This document shows, piece after piece, positions 53,627 to 63,908 of a stretch of DNA of 64,000 bases. Source of the stretch: Jiella sonneratiae (lineage in GTDB: Bacteria; Pseudomonadota; Alphaproteobacteria; Rhizobiales; Rhizobiaceae). How positions within the stretch are numbered: the first letter of the stretch is position 1; each line of letters begins with the position of its first letter. Both the position numbers and the translations under genes were made by a program. The stretch is from contig NZ_JAFMPY010000003.1 of the NCBI RefSeq assembly GCF_017353515.1, positions 1 to 64,000 of the forward strand, read 5' to 3'. The notes under the pieces are model-generated. The model made no database searches, was not told the DNA's origin, and was given only the letters and a program-made list of their open reading frames with translations.

Positions 53627-54457
53627 ATGGCTTTGCGCTTCGCCTCGGTGGTCGTCGCCGCGCTCTTTGCTTCGACCGCCCTGGCGGGCGCGGCCGATGT
53701 CGTCGGTCCCTATGATCCGGCGCCGGCCGCTCCGCAGCCTGCCAGCTTCGACTACGGCGACGACGACCTCGTCTTCGAACTCGGGATCAAGGGCGTCGTC
53801 GAGCCGGAATTCCTCGGCTCGAACGACTACCGCGTGGTGCCGGGCGCGATCTTCTCGGTCGAATATCTCAACCTGCCGGGCATCGGCTCCTTCGGCGGCC
53901 CGGACGGCCTCGGCCTGTCGATCGGCCCGTCCTTCAACTATGTCGGCGCCCGCAAGTCCTCCGACCATCCCGAGCTGAGCGGCCTCGACGACGTCGACGC
54001 CACCTACGAGGCCGGCATCAAGGTCTCCTACGAGTGGCAATATGCCGAGGTCTACGGCGAGGCCCGCTATGCCTTCGGCGGCGCCGAGGGCTTCGTCGGC
54101 AATGCCGGGGCGAATCTCATCGCCCGGCCGACCGACACCGTCACCCTGAAGCTCGGGCCGACGGTGAGCTTCGCCTCGAAGGGCTACATGGACGACTACT
54201 TCTCCGTCTCGGCCGCGGAAGAGATCGCCAGCGGCGGCAAGTTCCAGGCCTACGACGCCGGCGGCGGCTTCCGCACGGTCGGCGTCGCGGCCTCGGCGCG
54301 CTACGAGTTCAGCCCCGACTGGTTCCTCAACGCCGACGCCTCGTGGGACCGGCTGGTCGGCGACGCGGCCGACTCGCCGATCGTCAAGGCCGGCGACAAG
54401 GACCAGTATTCCTTCACCCTCGGCGTCTCGAAGCGCTTCTCCCTCGATCTTTTCTGA
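53627..54457 (+). CDS. MipA/OmpV family outer-membrane protein
   Basis: 276 aa. Signal peptide (MALRFASVVVAALFASTALAGA) and a beta-barrel protein with alternating aromatic strands, ending in the outer-membrane signature KRFSLDLF with C-terminal Phe. MipA/OmpV proteins are scaffolds for peptidoglycan enzymes or small porins. The start at 53627 places the signal peptide correctly; the frame from 53051 is much too long. Divergent from the TPR gene by ~280 bp, where no clear motif was found. Confidence 0.88.
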   Translation: MALRFASVVVAALFASTALAGAADVVGPYDPAPAAPQPASFDYGDDDLVFELGIKGVVEPEFLGSNDYRVVPGAIFSVEYLNLPGIGSFGGPDGLGLSIGPSFNYVGARKSSDHPELSGLDDVDATYEAGIKVSYEWQYAEVYGEARYAFGGAEGFVGNAGANLIARPTDTVTLKLGPTVSFASKGYMDDYFSVSAAEEIASGGKFQAYDAGGGFRTVGVAASARYEFSPDWFLNADASWDRLVGDAADSPIVKAGDKDQYSFTLGVSKRFSLDLF

Positions 54458-54607
54458 TCCTTCGTTTCCGTCCGGTTTCAGGCTGCGGGCATCGCCGGTC
54501 GGCGAGCGGCCGCCCCGTCTTTGCCGAAAGCTTCATGCGTGAAGTGAACGGCGGAGCTTCTGGCGCGTTGTCGGTCCGACTTCCCTGAAACGAAGGAGGG
54601 CTCCGCA

Positions 54608-55426
54608 ATGCCCGTCATCGAGACCAAGGACGGCGTCGAGATCTTCGCCAAGGACTGGGGCGAGGGGCGGCCCTTCGTCCTCGTCCATGGCTGGCCGCTC
54701 AATGCCGACATGTGGGACCATGTGGCGAACGAACTCGTCGAGCACGGCTTCCGCGTCGTCGCCTACGATCGCCGCGGCTTCGGCCGGTCCGGCCAGCCGG
54801 GCGCCGGCTACGACTACGACACGCTGTCGGACGATCTTGCCGCCGTGATCGACGGGCTCGGCCTCTCCGACGTGACGCTGGTCGGCTTTTCCATGGGCGG
54901 CGGCGAGGTCGCCCGCTACATGTCCCGCCATGGCGGCAGGCAGGTGACCCACGCGGCGCTGGTCTCGGCCGTCACGCCCTATCTCCTCAAGGACGACAGC
55001 AATCCCGACGGCGTTCCGCCCGCGACCTTCGACGGCTTCGTCGACGAATTGAAGAAGGACCGGCCGGGCTTCCTCGAAACCTTCGGCAAGCAGTTCTACG
55101 GCGTCGGCATGCTCGACTGGTCGGTCTCCTCGGCCTATCTCGAATGGACCAAGCAGATGGCCCTGCAGGCTTCGCTGCGGGCCACCATCAAATGTGTCGA
55201 CGCCTTCGGTCGTACGGACTTCAGGGCCGACATGGGGTCGTTCGAGGTTCCGACGCTCGTCGTCCACGGGACCTCGGATTCGACGGTGCCCTTCGACATT
55301 TCGGGCAAGCGGGCGGCGGGTATGATCCGCAGCTCCGAGCTCGTCGCCTATGACGGCGCGCCGCACGGCTTGCACTACACCGAGCAGGACCGGCTGGTGC
55401 GCGACCTCGTCGATTTCGCCAGGTGA
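54608..55426 (+). CDS. Alpha/beta hydrolase (cofactor-free haloperoxidase-like)
   Basis: 272 aa. Nucleophile elbow GFSMGGGEVARYM (Ser ~98), oxyanion region FVLVHGWPLNADMWDH, the later Asp in HGTSDSTVPF and His in DGAPHGLHYTEQD. These match the chloroperoxidase/esterase subfamily. The natural substrate is unknown. Starts at 54608 after GAAGGAGGG. Confidence 0.92.
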   Translation: MPVIETKDGVEIFAKDWGEGRPFVLVHGWPLNADMWDHVANELVEHGFRVVAYDRRGFGRSGQPGAGYDYDTLSDDLAAVIDGLGLSDVTLVGFSMGGGEVARYMSRHGGRQVTHAALVSAVTPYLLKDDSNPDGVPPATFDGFVDELKKDRPGFLETFGKQFYGVGMLDWSVSSAYLEWTKQMALQASLRATIKCVDAFGRTDFRADMGSFEVPTLVVHGTSDSTVPFDISGKRAAGMIRSSELVAYDGAPHGLHYTEQDRLVRDLVDFAR

Positions 55427-55493
55427 CGCCGGCAGGTGCGGCTCTCAGATGAGCGAGCGACCGGGCCCGCGAGACCCGGCCGTTTCGCCTGCC

Positions 55494-56291
55494 TCAGGGC
55501 ACGATCGAATCGACAACCCCGCCGTCGACGCGCAGCGCGCCGCCGCTCGTCGCCGAGGCCTCCTTCGAGCAGGCATAGACGATCATGTTCGCCACCTCCT
55601 CGACGGTGGCCGGCCGGCCGAGCACCGAGCTCGGGCGTTCGGACTTCACGAACATCTCGCCGGCCTCCTCGATCGAGACGCCCTTCTCCTCGGCCATGTC
55701 CTTCAGCATCTCCCTGACCCCCTCCGACATCGTCGGGCCGGGCAGGACGGAGTTGACGGTGACGCCGGTGCCGGCCGCGAGCTTGGCGAGGCCGCGCGAA
55801 AGCGACAGGAGAGCGGTCTTGGTGAAGCCGTAATGGATCATGTCGGCGGGAATGTTCAGAGCCGATTCCGACGAGATGAACACCACGCGGCCCCAGCCCC
55901 GCTTCATCATTTCCGGCAGATAGGCCCGCGACAGCCTGACGCCCGACATGACGTTCAGCTGGAAGAAGCGCTCCCAAGTGGCGTCGTCGATTTCGAAAAA
56001 CGGCTTCGGCCCGAAGATGCCGACATTGTTGACGAGGATGTCGGTCTCGGGGAGCGCCCGCAGCAGCGTGTCGCAGCCGTCGGCTGCGGAAAGGTCCGCG
56101 GCGATCCCGGAAACGTCGGAGCGCGGCGCCGCGTCGAGGACGGCGCGGATCGCGGCTTCCACCCGTTCGGCGTCGCGGCCGTTGACGACGACGCGGGCTC
56201 CGGCCCGGGCGAGGCCCTTGGCGGAGGCGAGACCGATGCCGCCGCTGGATCCGGTGACGAGGGCGGTCTTGTCGGAAAGGTCGATCTGCAT
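55494..56291 (-). CDS. SDR family oxidoreductase
   Basis: 265 aa. Cofactor loop TGSSGGIGLASAKGLA, NNVG block (ILVNNVGIFG), catalytic Ser and a YGFTK catalytic pair, with C-terminal GGALRVDGGVVDSI. Substrate unknown. The start at 56291 (MQIDLSDK) is chosen; the longer frame crosses the CtrA-type box region upstream of PBP1A. Divergent from the PBP1A gene. Confidence 0.92.
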   Translation of the reverse strand: MQIDLSDKTALVTGSSGGIGLASAKGLARAGARVVVNGRDAERVEAAIRAVLDAAPRSDVSGIAADLSAADGCDTLLRALPETDILVNNVGIFGPKPFFEIDDATWERFFQLNVMSGVRLSRAYLPEMMKRGWGRVVFISSESALNIPADMIHYGFTKTALLSLSRGLAKLAAGTGVTVNSVLPGPTMSEGVREMLKDMAEEKGVSIEEAGEMFVKSERPSSVLGRPATVEEVANMIVYACSKEASATSGGALRVDGGVVDSIVP

Positions 56292-56605
56292 CGTTGGACG
56301 TCTCGCTCGTTCGGTTGCGCAATGCTCTGGAGCGCCACTTAGGAGCATCGCTCGCAGGTGAAGGGCCGGGCCGGCACGACGGTCCGTTCGCAGCCGCTTT
56401 CCGGCCGGCCGCATTGCTTAAAGCCCCGTTAAATCGCCGCAATTACGATGGACAAGCGACCCTGCCGATTCCGGCGGGCCGAGGCATTCGCCATGGCCTC
56501 GGGACCCGTGGGGACGGGTGCCCGGATGCGGTCAGACGCGTGGTTACTGGAAGAAGGGTCGATCGGGCTGCCGCGGAACGCCGCCGCCCGTGATCGGCCG
56601 CGGCG
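56292..56605. other. Divergent spacer between SDR and PBP1A genes
   Basis: 314 bp. Contains the TTAA-N7-TTAA box at 56418-56432 and a moderately AT-rich patch after it (AATTACGATGG). No coding sequence is recognised; the PBP1A gene could alternatively begin at a GTG at 56633 after GAAGGGGG. Confidence 0.5.
56418..56432 (+). promoter_or_regulatory. CtrA-type box upstream of PBP1A
   Basis: TTAAAGCCCCGTTAA fits TTAA-N7-TTAA, the CtrA half-site spacing. It lies ~175 bp upstream of the PBP1A start and ~130 bp upstream of the divergent SDR start. Cell-cycle control of a peptidoglycan synthase would make sense in this order, but this is inference. Confidence 0.5.
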
Positions 56606-58939
56606 ATGGGGAAGACGGAAGGGGGATCGGGCGTGCCGAAGGCGCGCCGTCGCGTCGCCCTCGAGGTGGATGAGAGGCTGCGTATGGCGGCACGGCGCGA
56701 GCGGATCGAACCGAGCTTCGATCGTGACGAGGGGACGGGTGAGGACGGGCTGACGATCAGCCCGGACGATCGCGCCGTCCCGACGGCGGCGAACGATCGC
56801 AAGCGCAAGCCCGCGGCAAAATCCGCGCCGGCCCGGACGAAAGCCGGCGGCGGCGGAAGCGGCGGCCGGGCGGGATCGCGCCGCGGCGGCTCGGGCGGCG
56901 ACGGCGGCGGACCCCGCAAGCGGCGCCGGCGGAGCTTTTTCGGCCATCTGTTCCGCCTCGGCCTTGCCGGTGCGCTGTGGGGCGGCCTCGCGGTCGCCGC
57001 CGTCATCGGCTACTTCGCCGTCAAGCTGCCGCAGGAGGCCTGGGAGATCCCGGCCCGTCCGCCCAACGTCAAGATCGTCTCGGTCGACGGCGACCTTCTC
57101 GCCAATCGCGGCCTGACCGGCGGCAAGGCGGTCTCGCTCGACGAGATGAGCCCCTACATTCCCGAAGCGGTCGTCGCCATCGAGGACCGGCGCTTCTACG
57201 ACCACTGGGGCGTCGATCCGATCGGCATCGTCCGGGCGTTCATGACCAACTGGGAGGCCGGCAGCACCGTGCAGGGCGGCTCGACGCTGACCCAGCAGCT
57301 CGCCAAGAACATCTTTCTCGATCCCGAACAGACCATCCAGCGCAAGATCCAGGAAGCGATCCTCGCCGTCTGGCTGGAGCACAAGTTCACCAAGGATCAG
57401 ATCCTCGACATGTATCTCAACCGGGTCTATTTCGGCTCGGGCGCGACGGGCGTCGAGGCGGCGGCGCGCCGCTACTTCAACAAGTCGGCAAGCGACGTCA
57501 CCCTGTCCGAGGCCGCGACCCTCGCAGGCCTCCTCAAGGCGCCGTCGCGGCTCTCTCCCGCCCGCGATCCGGAGGCCGCCAAGGAGCGCGCCGAGGTGGT
57601 GCTCGCGGCGATGCGCGACGAGGGCAAGATCACCCGGCAGGAATATGCCGACGCGGTCGCCCAGAAGCCGGTCAAGGCCAAGAGCTACTGGGACGGCGCC
57701 CAGCAATACGCCGCCGACATCGTGATGCGCGACATCAAGGACCTGATCGGCGAGGTCAAGCAGGACGTGATCGTCGAGACCACCATCGAGATGCCGCTGG
57801 AAAATGCCGCCGAAAAGGCCATCCGGCAGACCGTCGACGGATCCAAGCAGAACGTTTCCCAGGGCGCGCTGGTCTCCCTCGACGGCACCGGGGCGATCCG
57901 GGCGCTGGTCGGCGGCCGCGACTATGCCGAGAGCCAGTTCAACCGCGCCGTCGACGCCAAGCGCCAGCCCGGCTCGACCTTCAAGCCATTCGTCTACGAG
58001 ACCGCCCTCGAACACGGCTGGCGGCCGGAGAGCATCATCGTCGACGGGCCGGTCCAGATCGGCAACTGGCGGCCGTCGAACTACGAGAATACCTATCGCG
58101 GCCCGGTGATGGTCGCCGATGCCCTGCGCTTCTCGCTGAACACCGTCGCCGCCAAGCTGATCGACAATGTCGGCACCAAGGCGGTGATCGACACCGCCCA
58201 CCGGCTCGGCATCAAGTCCGACATCGTCGACAATCCGTCGATCGCGCTCGGAACGTCCGAGGTCTCGCTGCTCGAACTGACCAGCGCCTTCGCGCCCTTC
58301 GCCAATGGCGGCTACGAGGCGTCGCCGCATCTCGTCAATAAGATCACCACCGAGGACGGCAAGGTGCTCTGGGAGCGGGGGGCCGAGGTGCCGCCGAAAG
58401 TGCTCTCCGAAGACATGATGGCGATGATGAACGCCATGCTGCGGCGGGTGGTGAGTTCCGGCACCGGCCGCAAGGCCGCTCTCGACGGCTTCGACGCCGC
58501 CGGTAAGACCGGCACGACCCAGGACTTCAAGGACGCCTGGTTCGTCGGCTACACGGCGGAACTCGTCACCGGCGTCTGGCTCGGCAACGACAACGGCGCC
58601 AAGATGAAGCGCGTCACCGGCGGTTCGCTGCCGGCCGAGGCCTGGCACCAGTACATGTCGGTAGCGCTCGAGGGCACGCCGAACGTGCCGCTGCCGGGGG
58701 ACTACAAGATCGGTGAGCCGCAGGCGCCGCTCGTCGCCGATGGCAACGGCGAGGAATATTACGACACCGAACTGCCCCGTGAAGACGGCGTCCCGCAGGA
58801 CGGGCAGGGCCGGGCCGACGGGCGGCAGAGGATGATCTACGACGGGGCGCCGCCTGCCGGCGTCGTCGTCGAGGAACGGGTCTCGCCGCGGCGCCGCGAG
58901 GACGACCGCAGCCTGTTCCGCAAGATCTTCGGAGGATAG
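56606..58939 (+). CDS. Penicillin-binding protein 1A (bifunctional transglycosylase/transpeptidase)
   Basis: 777 aa class A PBP that polymerises and cross-links peptidoglycan. A basic, Gly/Arg-rich cytoplasmic tail (1-~110) and a TM helix (LGLAGALWGGLAVAAVIGYFAV) are followed by a GT51 domain with catalytic Glu in AIEDRRFYDHWG and GGSTLTQQLAKN. The transpeptidase domain has SxxK as STFK in QPGSTFKPF, SxN as SLN in SLNTVAAK and KTG in KTGTTQDFKDAWF. The C-terminal acidic/Arg-rich tail has no further domain. It ends in a 17-bp perfect hairpin terminator. Confidence 0.94.
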   Translation: MGKTEGGSGVPKARRRVALEVDERLRMAARRERIEPSFDRDEGTGEDGLTISPDDRAVPTAANDRKRKPAAKSAPARTKAGGGGSGGRAGSRRGGSGGDGGGPRKRRRRSFFGHLFRLGLAGALWGGLAVAAVIGYFAVKLPQEAWEIPARPPNVKIVSVDGDLLANRGLTGGKAVSLDEMSPYIPEAVVAIEDRRFYDHWGVDPIGIVRAFMTNWEAGSTVQGGSTLTQQLAKNIFLDPEQTIQRKIQEAILAVWLEHKFTKDQILDMYLNRVYFGSGATGVEAAARRYFNKSASDVTLSEAATLAGLLKAPSRLSPARDPEAAKERAEVVLAAMRDEGKITRQEYADAVAQKPVKAKSYWDGAQQYAADIVMRDIKDLIGEVKQDVIVETTIEMPLENAAEKAIRQTVDGSKQNVSQGALVSLDGTGAIRALVGGRDYAESQFNRAVDAKRQPGSTFKPFVYETALEHGWRPESIIVDGPVQIGNWRPSNYENTYRGPVMVADALRFSLNTVAAKLIDNVGTKAVIDTAHRLGIKSDIVDNPSIALGTSEVSLLELTSAFAPFANGGYEASPHLVNKITTEDGKVLWERGAEVPPKVLSEDMMAMMNAMLRRVVSSGTGRKAALDGFDAAGKTGTTQDFKDAWFVGYTAELVTGVWLGNDNGAKMKRVTGGSLPAEAWHQYMSVALEGTPNVPLPGDYKIGEPQAPLVADGNGEEYYDTELPREDGVPQDGQGRADGRQRMIYDGAPPAGVVVEERVSPRRREDDRSLFRKIFGG

Positions 58940-59015
58940 GGCGCCTCACGCGGCCCCTGGCCGGCGGCAGCGCCGCTGCTTCCGCGCGGTCGGCGGGGCG
59001 GGTGGTGCGGGAAGG

Positions 59016-59061
59016 ATGAGCAAGGCGGCGCGTTCCGGAAAGAGCGCGCCGCCTTGCTCAT
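59016..59061. terminator. Bidirectional hairpin terminator, 17-bp perfect stem
   Basis: ATGAGCAAGGCGGCGCG and its exact reverse complement flank a 12-nt loop. It lies between the PBP1A stop (58939) and the convergent 24-aa gene stop (59084). It is followed by TTTC on the plus strand. Confidence 0.8.
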
Positions 59062-59083
59062 TTCGTCGCCTGACGGTCGCGGC

Positions 59084-59158
59084 TCAGACGACGCCGAGGA
59101 GCGACAGGACGACGACGACGACGACCACGAGGCCGACGAGATAGATGATGCTGTTCAT
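59084..59158 (-). CDS. 24-aa hydrophobic membrane peptide
   Basis: 24 codons plus stop: starts MNSIIYLVGL, continues with a run of seven Val, and ends LLGVV. It is a single hydrophobic helix that would just span the inner membrane. It starts at 59158 with GAGGGAGAAGA upstream and stops at TGA (59084-59086). It is far below normal gene-finding length. Very short proteins of this pattern (Met-Asn/Gln-x-Ile-Ile-Tyr-hydrophobic) recur in rhizobial genomes, from memory. Function unknown. Confidence 0.65.
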   Translation of the reverse strand: MNSIIYLVGLVVVVVVVLSLLGVV

Positions 59159-59517
59159 GGGTCTTCTCCCTCGGGCAGGTTCGGGCAGGCATACGGCGTG
59201 GCCTTGACCGGCCCGCACCCTCGCCTAGCGCACGGGGCGGGCCTTCGGTTCCCTCGGTCTCCCCGATTTTCGGCCGGACCGCGCACCGCCGGGCGTCGCG
59301 GCGCTCCGCCGCCGGCCTGCTCACGAAAGCGTCAAGGCGCGCCTTGCGTCGGTTTGGAGCCGTTCATATATAGCCGCCATCACCGTCCGGGCGGGAAGCA
59401 CTGCTTTCGGATCCGGCACGTCCTTTGCAATTTCGAAGACGCCACGTGGGGGTCGCCCAGCGGGAATGCCTCGACGAGGGTCCCGGGCGGCTCGCTGTAA
59501 CAAGGAGAGAAATGAAC
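59159..59517. other. 359-bp upstream region of dnaK
   Basis: Divergent leader between the 24-aa gene and dnaK. The right half carries the RpoH-like promoter at 59343-59373 and then a long 5' leader of ~140 nt ending in AAGGAGAG before the start. No other gene is visible. Confidence 0.6.
59343..59373 (+). promoter_or_regulatory. Putative RpoH (sigma-32) promoter of dnaK
   Basis: A CTTG -35 core (59343-59346) and CATATATAG (59365-59373) are separated by a spacing close to the alphaproteobacterial RpoH pattern (CTTG ... CYTATNTNNG). It sits ~145 bp before dnaK, and rpoH is in the same window. Confidence 0.55.
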
Positions 59518-61449
<1,932 letters not shown>

Positions 61450-61486
61450 CCTCTCTCCGGCCACCGGCCGGCAGCCTGAGAAGACG

Positions 61487-61521
61487 AAAGCCCCGGTGCG
61501 ACGAGCACCGGGGCTTTTTTT
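61487..61521 (+). terminator. Rho-independent terminator of dnaK
   Basis: 13-bp perfect stem AAAGCCCCGGTGC/GCACCGGGGCTTT with a 5-nt loop and a run of seven T. Located 38 bp after the dnaK stop codon. Confidence 0.95.
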
Positions 61522-61548
61522 GCGTCGGGAGTCTGGTTGGGCATGCGC

Positions 61549-61625
61549 AGCGGTCGGCGGTCGGCGGTCGGCGGTCGGCAGTCGGTGGTTGGTGGTCGGC
61601 GTTCGGCGGTGGGTGGTTGCTGGTT
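61549..61625 (+). repeat. GGTCGGC-type low-complexity array
   Basis: Four exact and several degenerate 7-bp units (GCGGTCG phase), then GGTTGGTGG-like variants. Strand-biased G-rich sequence, perhaps slippage-prone or G-quadruplex-forming on the plus strand. No coding function. Confidence 0.7.
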
Positions 61626-62002
61626 GGTGTGGGCCGCCATTGCTGGCGACGTCACGACCGCTTGGGAGCCTCTTGCGGAGCGTCGGCCGCCTGCTCGTTC
61701 CCATGGCGCTGCGTGTGGCTGCACGCGCGAGCCGGTTTTGGGTGGCAATCGCTGAATTTGGCGGGAGGCGAGGCGAACCGCTGGCGACGGGCAATGCCGG
61801 GTATGCCATCGCAACGACGCGGGGCGTATATCTGCGCTCAGCGGAGTTCCCTGACCTCTGAACGCGAGGCCGAGATGCAGGGCAAGGGGGCGCCGCATGG
61901 AGGGGAACTGCCGGTGCTCGGCACGTCCTTCGCCGGAAGGCCGACTCCCATGTGCTGCGGGCGTCAGCTGACCTGTGTCTCCATGCCGGACAAAGGGAAA
62001 TT

Positions 62003-62079
62003 TGGTAGCGGAGGAGGGACTTGAACCCCCGACACGCGGATTATGATTCCGCTGCTCTAACCAACTGAGCTACTCCGCC
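62003..62079 (-). tRNA. tRNA-Met (CAU), elongator type
   Basis: 77 nt with encoded CCA (TGG at 62003-62005 on the plus strand). Acceptor arm GGCGGAG, D-arm AGCTCAGTTGGTTAGAGC, anticodon stem GCGGA/TCCGC with loop ATCATAA giving CAU, T-arm GGGGGTTCAAGTCCCTC. The G-C start and D-arm exclude initiator tRNA; tRNA-Ile2 (CAU) is an alternative that sequence alone cannot fully exclude. Confidence 0.9.
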
Positions 62080-62798
62080 GCCGCGCCGCGCAGCATCGGG
62101 CGACGCGGCGATATACGAAGCCGGCGCCGCGCCTGTCAATGGCCTTCGCGTCGTCTGACGGGCAATCGCTCGGAGCGTTTTCGATGGCACGCGCCACTCT
62201 TCGAGCGACTGCCATGAGCTCGTCCCGGAGCGATCGCCTTTAAGAGCACGTCCGGAAAGTCACTCGGGTCGGCTTGGCGGCGCTTTTCGCCCCTCGCGTC
62301 GTTGCCGATCCTCGCCGATTCCGCCGGCATCGACTGCGTTCGGCGCCTGGCGAGACGACGAAAATCTCGCCCCAATCCTCAACCGGGGACTTCCCGGACG
62401 GGCTGTAAGTGGCGGCGGCGCTCGGCGGTCACGCCCTCGGACGGGACGAGATGGCCGGAGCGTCGCCCCGGCTCTTCTGCGTCACAGCCGTCGCCGCGCG
62501 GCACGGGAATCACCGGGTCTCACAGTGGAGCCTTTCGGCCCGCCGCCGGGTGGCGAAGCACTCACCCGACGCGGAGCATGCGGGTCTGCTCCCGCTGCCC
62601 CTGCGGCCACACGACCCGGCAGCGCAGCGGGCCGGCCCCGCCGATTTAACCGACGTCCGATTGAAGGGGCAGGATCATGCCGATTGAACTGATCGCCGGT
62701 TAAACGTTCAAATGCGCTTGAAGGGAGGTGGGGCTCCAATATACTTGCTTCCCAACGAAAGACCTGGAACCTCTCCATCGCGGGTCAAGGGAGCGACA
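62080..62798. other. 719-bp region before pdhA, no supported gene
   Basis: No open frame here resembles a protein; candidate frames are Arg/Pro-rich and lack plausible ribosome sites. The last ~100 bp is slightly AT-richer (around 62645-62710) and probably contains the pdhA promoter. Nothing else was recognised. Confidence 0.5.
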
Positions 62799-63908
62799 AT
62801 GGCGGCGAGATCGAGAAAGTCGGGGGCCGGTGCGCCCTCCACCGAAAAGGGCGGGACGGCCAAGGCGGGTTCGGCCCACGAGATCGTCAAGACGCTCGAA
62901 CATTTCGACGCCCCGGCGCCGGCGAAGTTCTCCCGCGACGAGGACGTCCGCGCCTATCGCGACATGCTGCTCATTCGCCGCTTCGAGGAAAAGGCCGGTC
63001 AGCTCTACGGCATGGGCTTCATCGGCGGCTTCTGCCACCTCTATATCGGCCAGGAGGCCGTCGTCGTCGGTATGCAGATGGCGATGAAGGAGGGCGACGA
63101 GGTCGTCACCGGCTATCGCGACCACGGCCACATGCTGGCCACCGGCATGGAGGCGCGCGGCGTGATGGCCGAGCTCACCGGCCGGCGCTCGGGCTATTCC
63201 AAGGGCAAGGGCGGCTCGATGCACATGTTCTCCAAGGAGAAGAAGTTCTTCGGCGGGCACGGCATCGTCGGCGCCCAGGTGCCGATCGGCACCGGGCTCG
63301 CCTTCTCCAACAAGTACAACGGCACCGACGCCATCGCGATCACCTATTTCGGCGACGGCGCGGCCAATCAGGGGCAGGTCTACGAGAGCTTCAACATGGC
63401 CTCGCTGTGGAAGCTGCCCGTCGTCTACGTCATCGAGAACAACCGCTACGCCATGGGCACCTCGGTGAGCCGCGCCTCGGCCGAGACCAACTTCTCCCAC
63501 CGCGGCGTCTCGTTCAAGATTCCCGGCTTCCAGGTCGACGGCATGGACGTCAGGGCGGTGAAGGCGGCGGGCGATCTCGCGGCCGAGCACTGCCGGTCCG
63601 GCGACGGCCCGATCATTCTCGAAATGATGACCTATCGCTATCGCGGCCACTCGATGTCCGACCCGGCGAAATACCGGACCCGCGACGAGGTGCAGAAGAT
63701 GCGCTCGGAATCCGATCCGATCGAGCAGGTGAAGAAGCGCCTCGTCTCCGACCACGGCATGTCCGAGGACGACGTCAAGGCCGTCGACAAGGAGGTGCGC
63801 GACGTCGTTGCCGACGCCGCCGACTTCGCCCAGAACGACCCCGAGCCGGACGTGTCGGAACTGTGGACCGACATCTATGCCGAGGCGGTGCCGCAGGCCG
63901 CGGAGTAG
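62799..63908 (+). CDS. pdhA: Pyruvate dehydrogenase E1 component, alpha subunit
   Basis: 369 aa. ThDP-dependent E1-alpha of the pyruvate dehydrogenase complex, which converts pyruvate to acetyl-CoA with E1-beta, E2 and E3. The ThDP/Mg motif is FGDGAANQGQVYESFNMASLWKLPVV ... ENN, with the mobile loops RGHSMSDPAKYR (conserved Ser-containing phosphorylation-loop equivalent) and GGSMHMF. The Ala/Lys-rich N-terminal ~25 residues are normal for rhizobial PdhA. It starts at 62799 after AAGGGAG. pdhB is expected just beyond the window. Confidence 0.96.
   Translation: MAARSRKSGAGAPSTEKGGTAKAGSAHEIVKTLEHFDAPAPAKFSRDEDVRAYRDMLLIRRFEEKAGQLYGMGFIGGFCHLYIGQEAVVVGMQMAMKEGDEVVTGYRDHGHMLATGMEARGVMAELTGRRSGYSKGKGGSMHMFSKEKKFFGGHGIVGAQVPIGTGLAFSNKYNGTDAIAITYFGDGAANQGQVYESFNMASLWKLPVVYVIENNRYAMGTSVSRASAETNFSHRGVSFKIPGFQVDGMDVRAVKAAGDLAAEHCRSGDGPIILEMMTYRYRGHSMSDPAKYRTRDEVQKMRSESDPIEQVKKRLVSDHGMSEDDVKAVDKEVRDVVADAADFAQNDPEPDVSELWTDIYAEAVPQAAE

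Larger units (their letters stand above)
61450..62002. other. 553-bp spacer after dnaK: terminator, low-complexity DNA, no gene
   Basis: Begins with the dnaK terminator (61487-61521) and then the GGTCGGC-type low-complexity stretch (~61549-61625). The rest up to tRNA-Met shows no recognised feature. Frames here are compositionally biased and unlike proteins. Confidence 0.6.

Noticed and set aside
56429-58648. A 739-residue minus-strand open frame across PBP1A
   Set aside because: Complete antisense shadow of PBP1A; repetitive Asp/Leu/Gly composition, no known domain.
61537-61755. 72-residue plus-strand frame over the G-rich array
   Set aside because: The frame is an artefact of the 7-bp repeats (RRSAVGG periodicity); no ribosome site.
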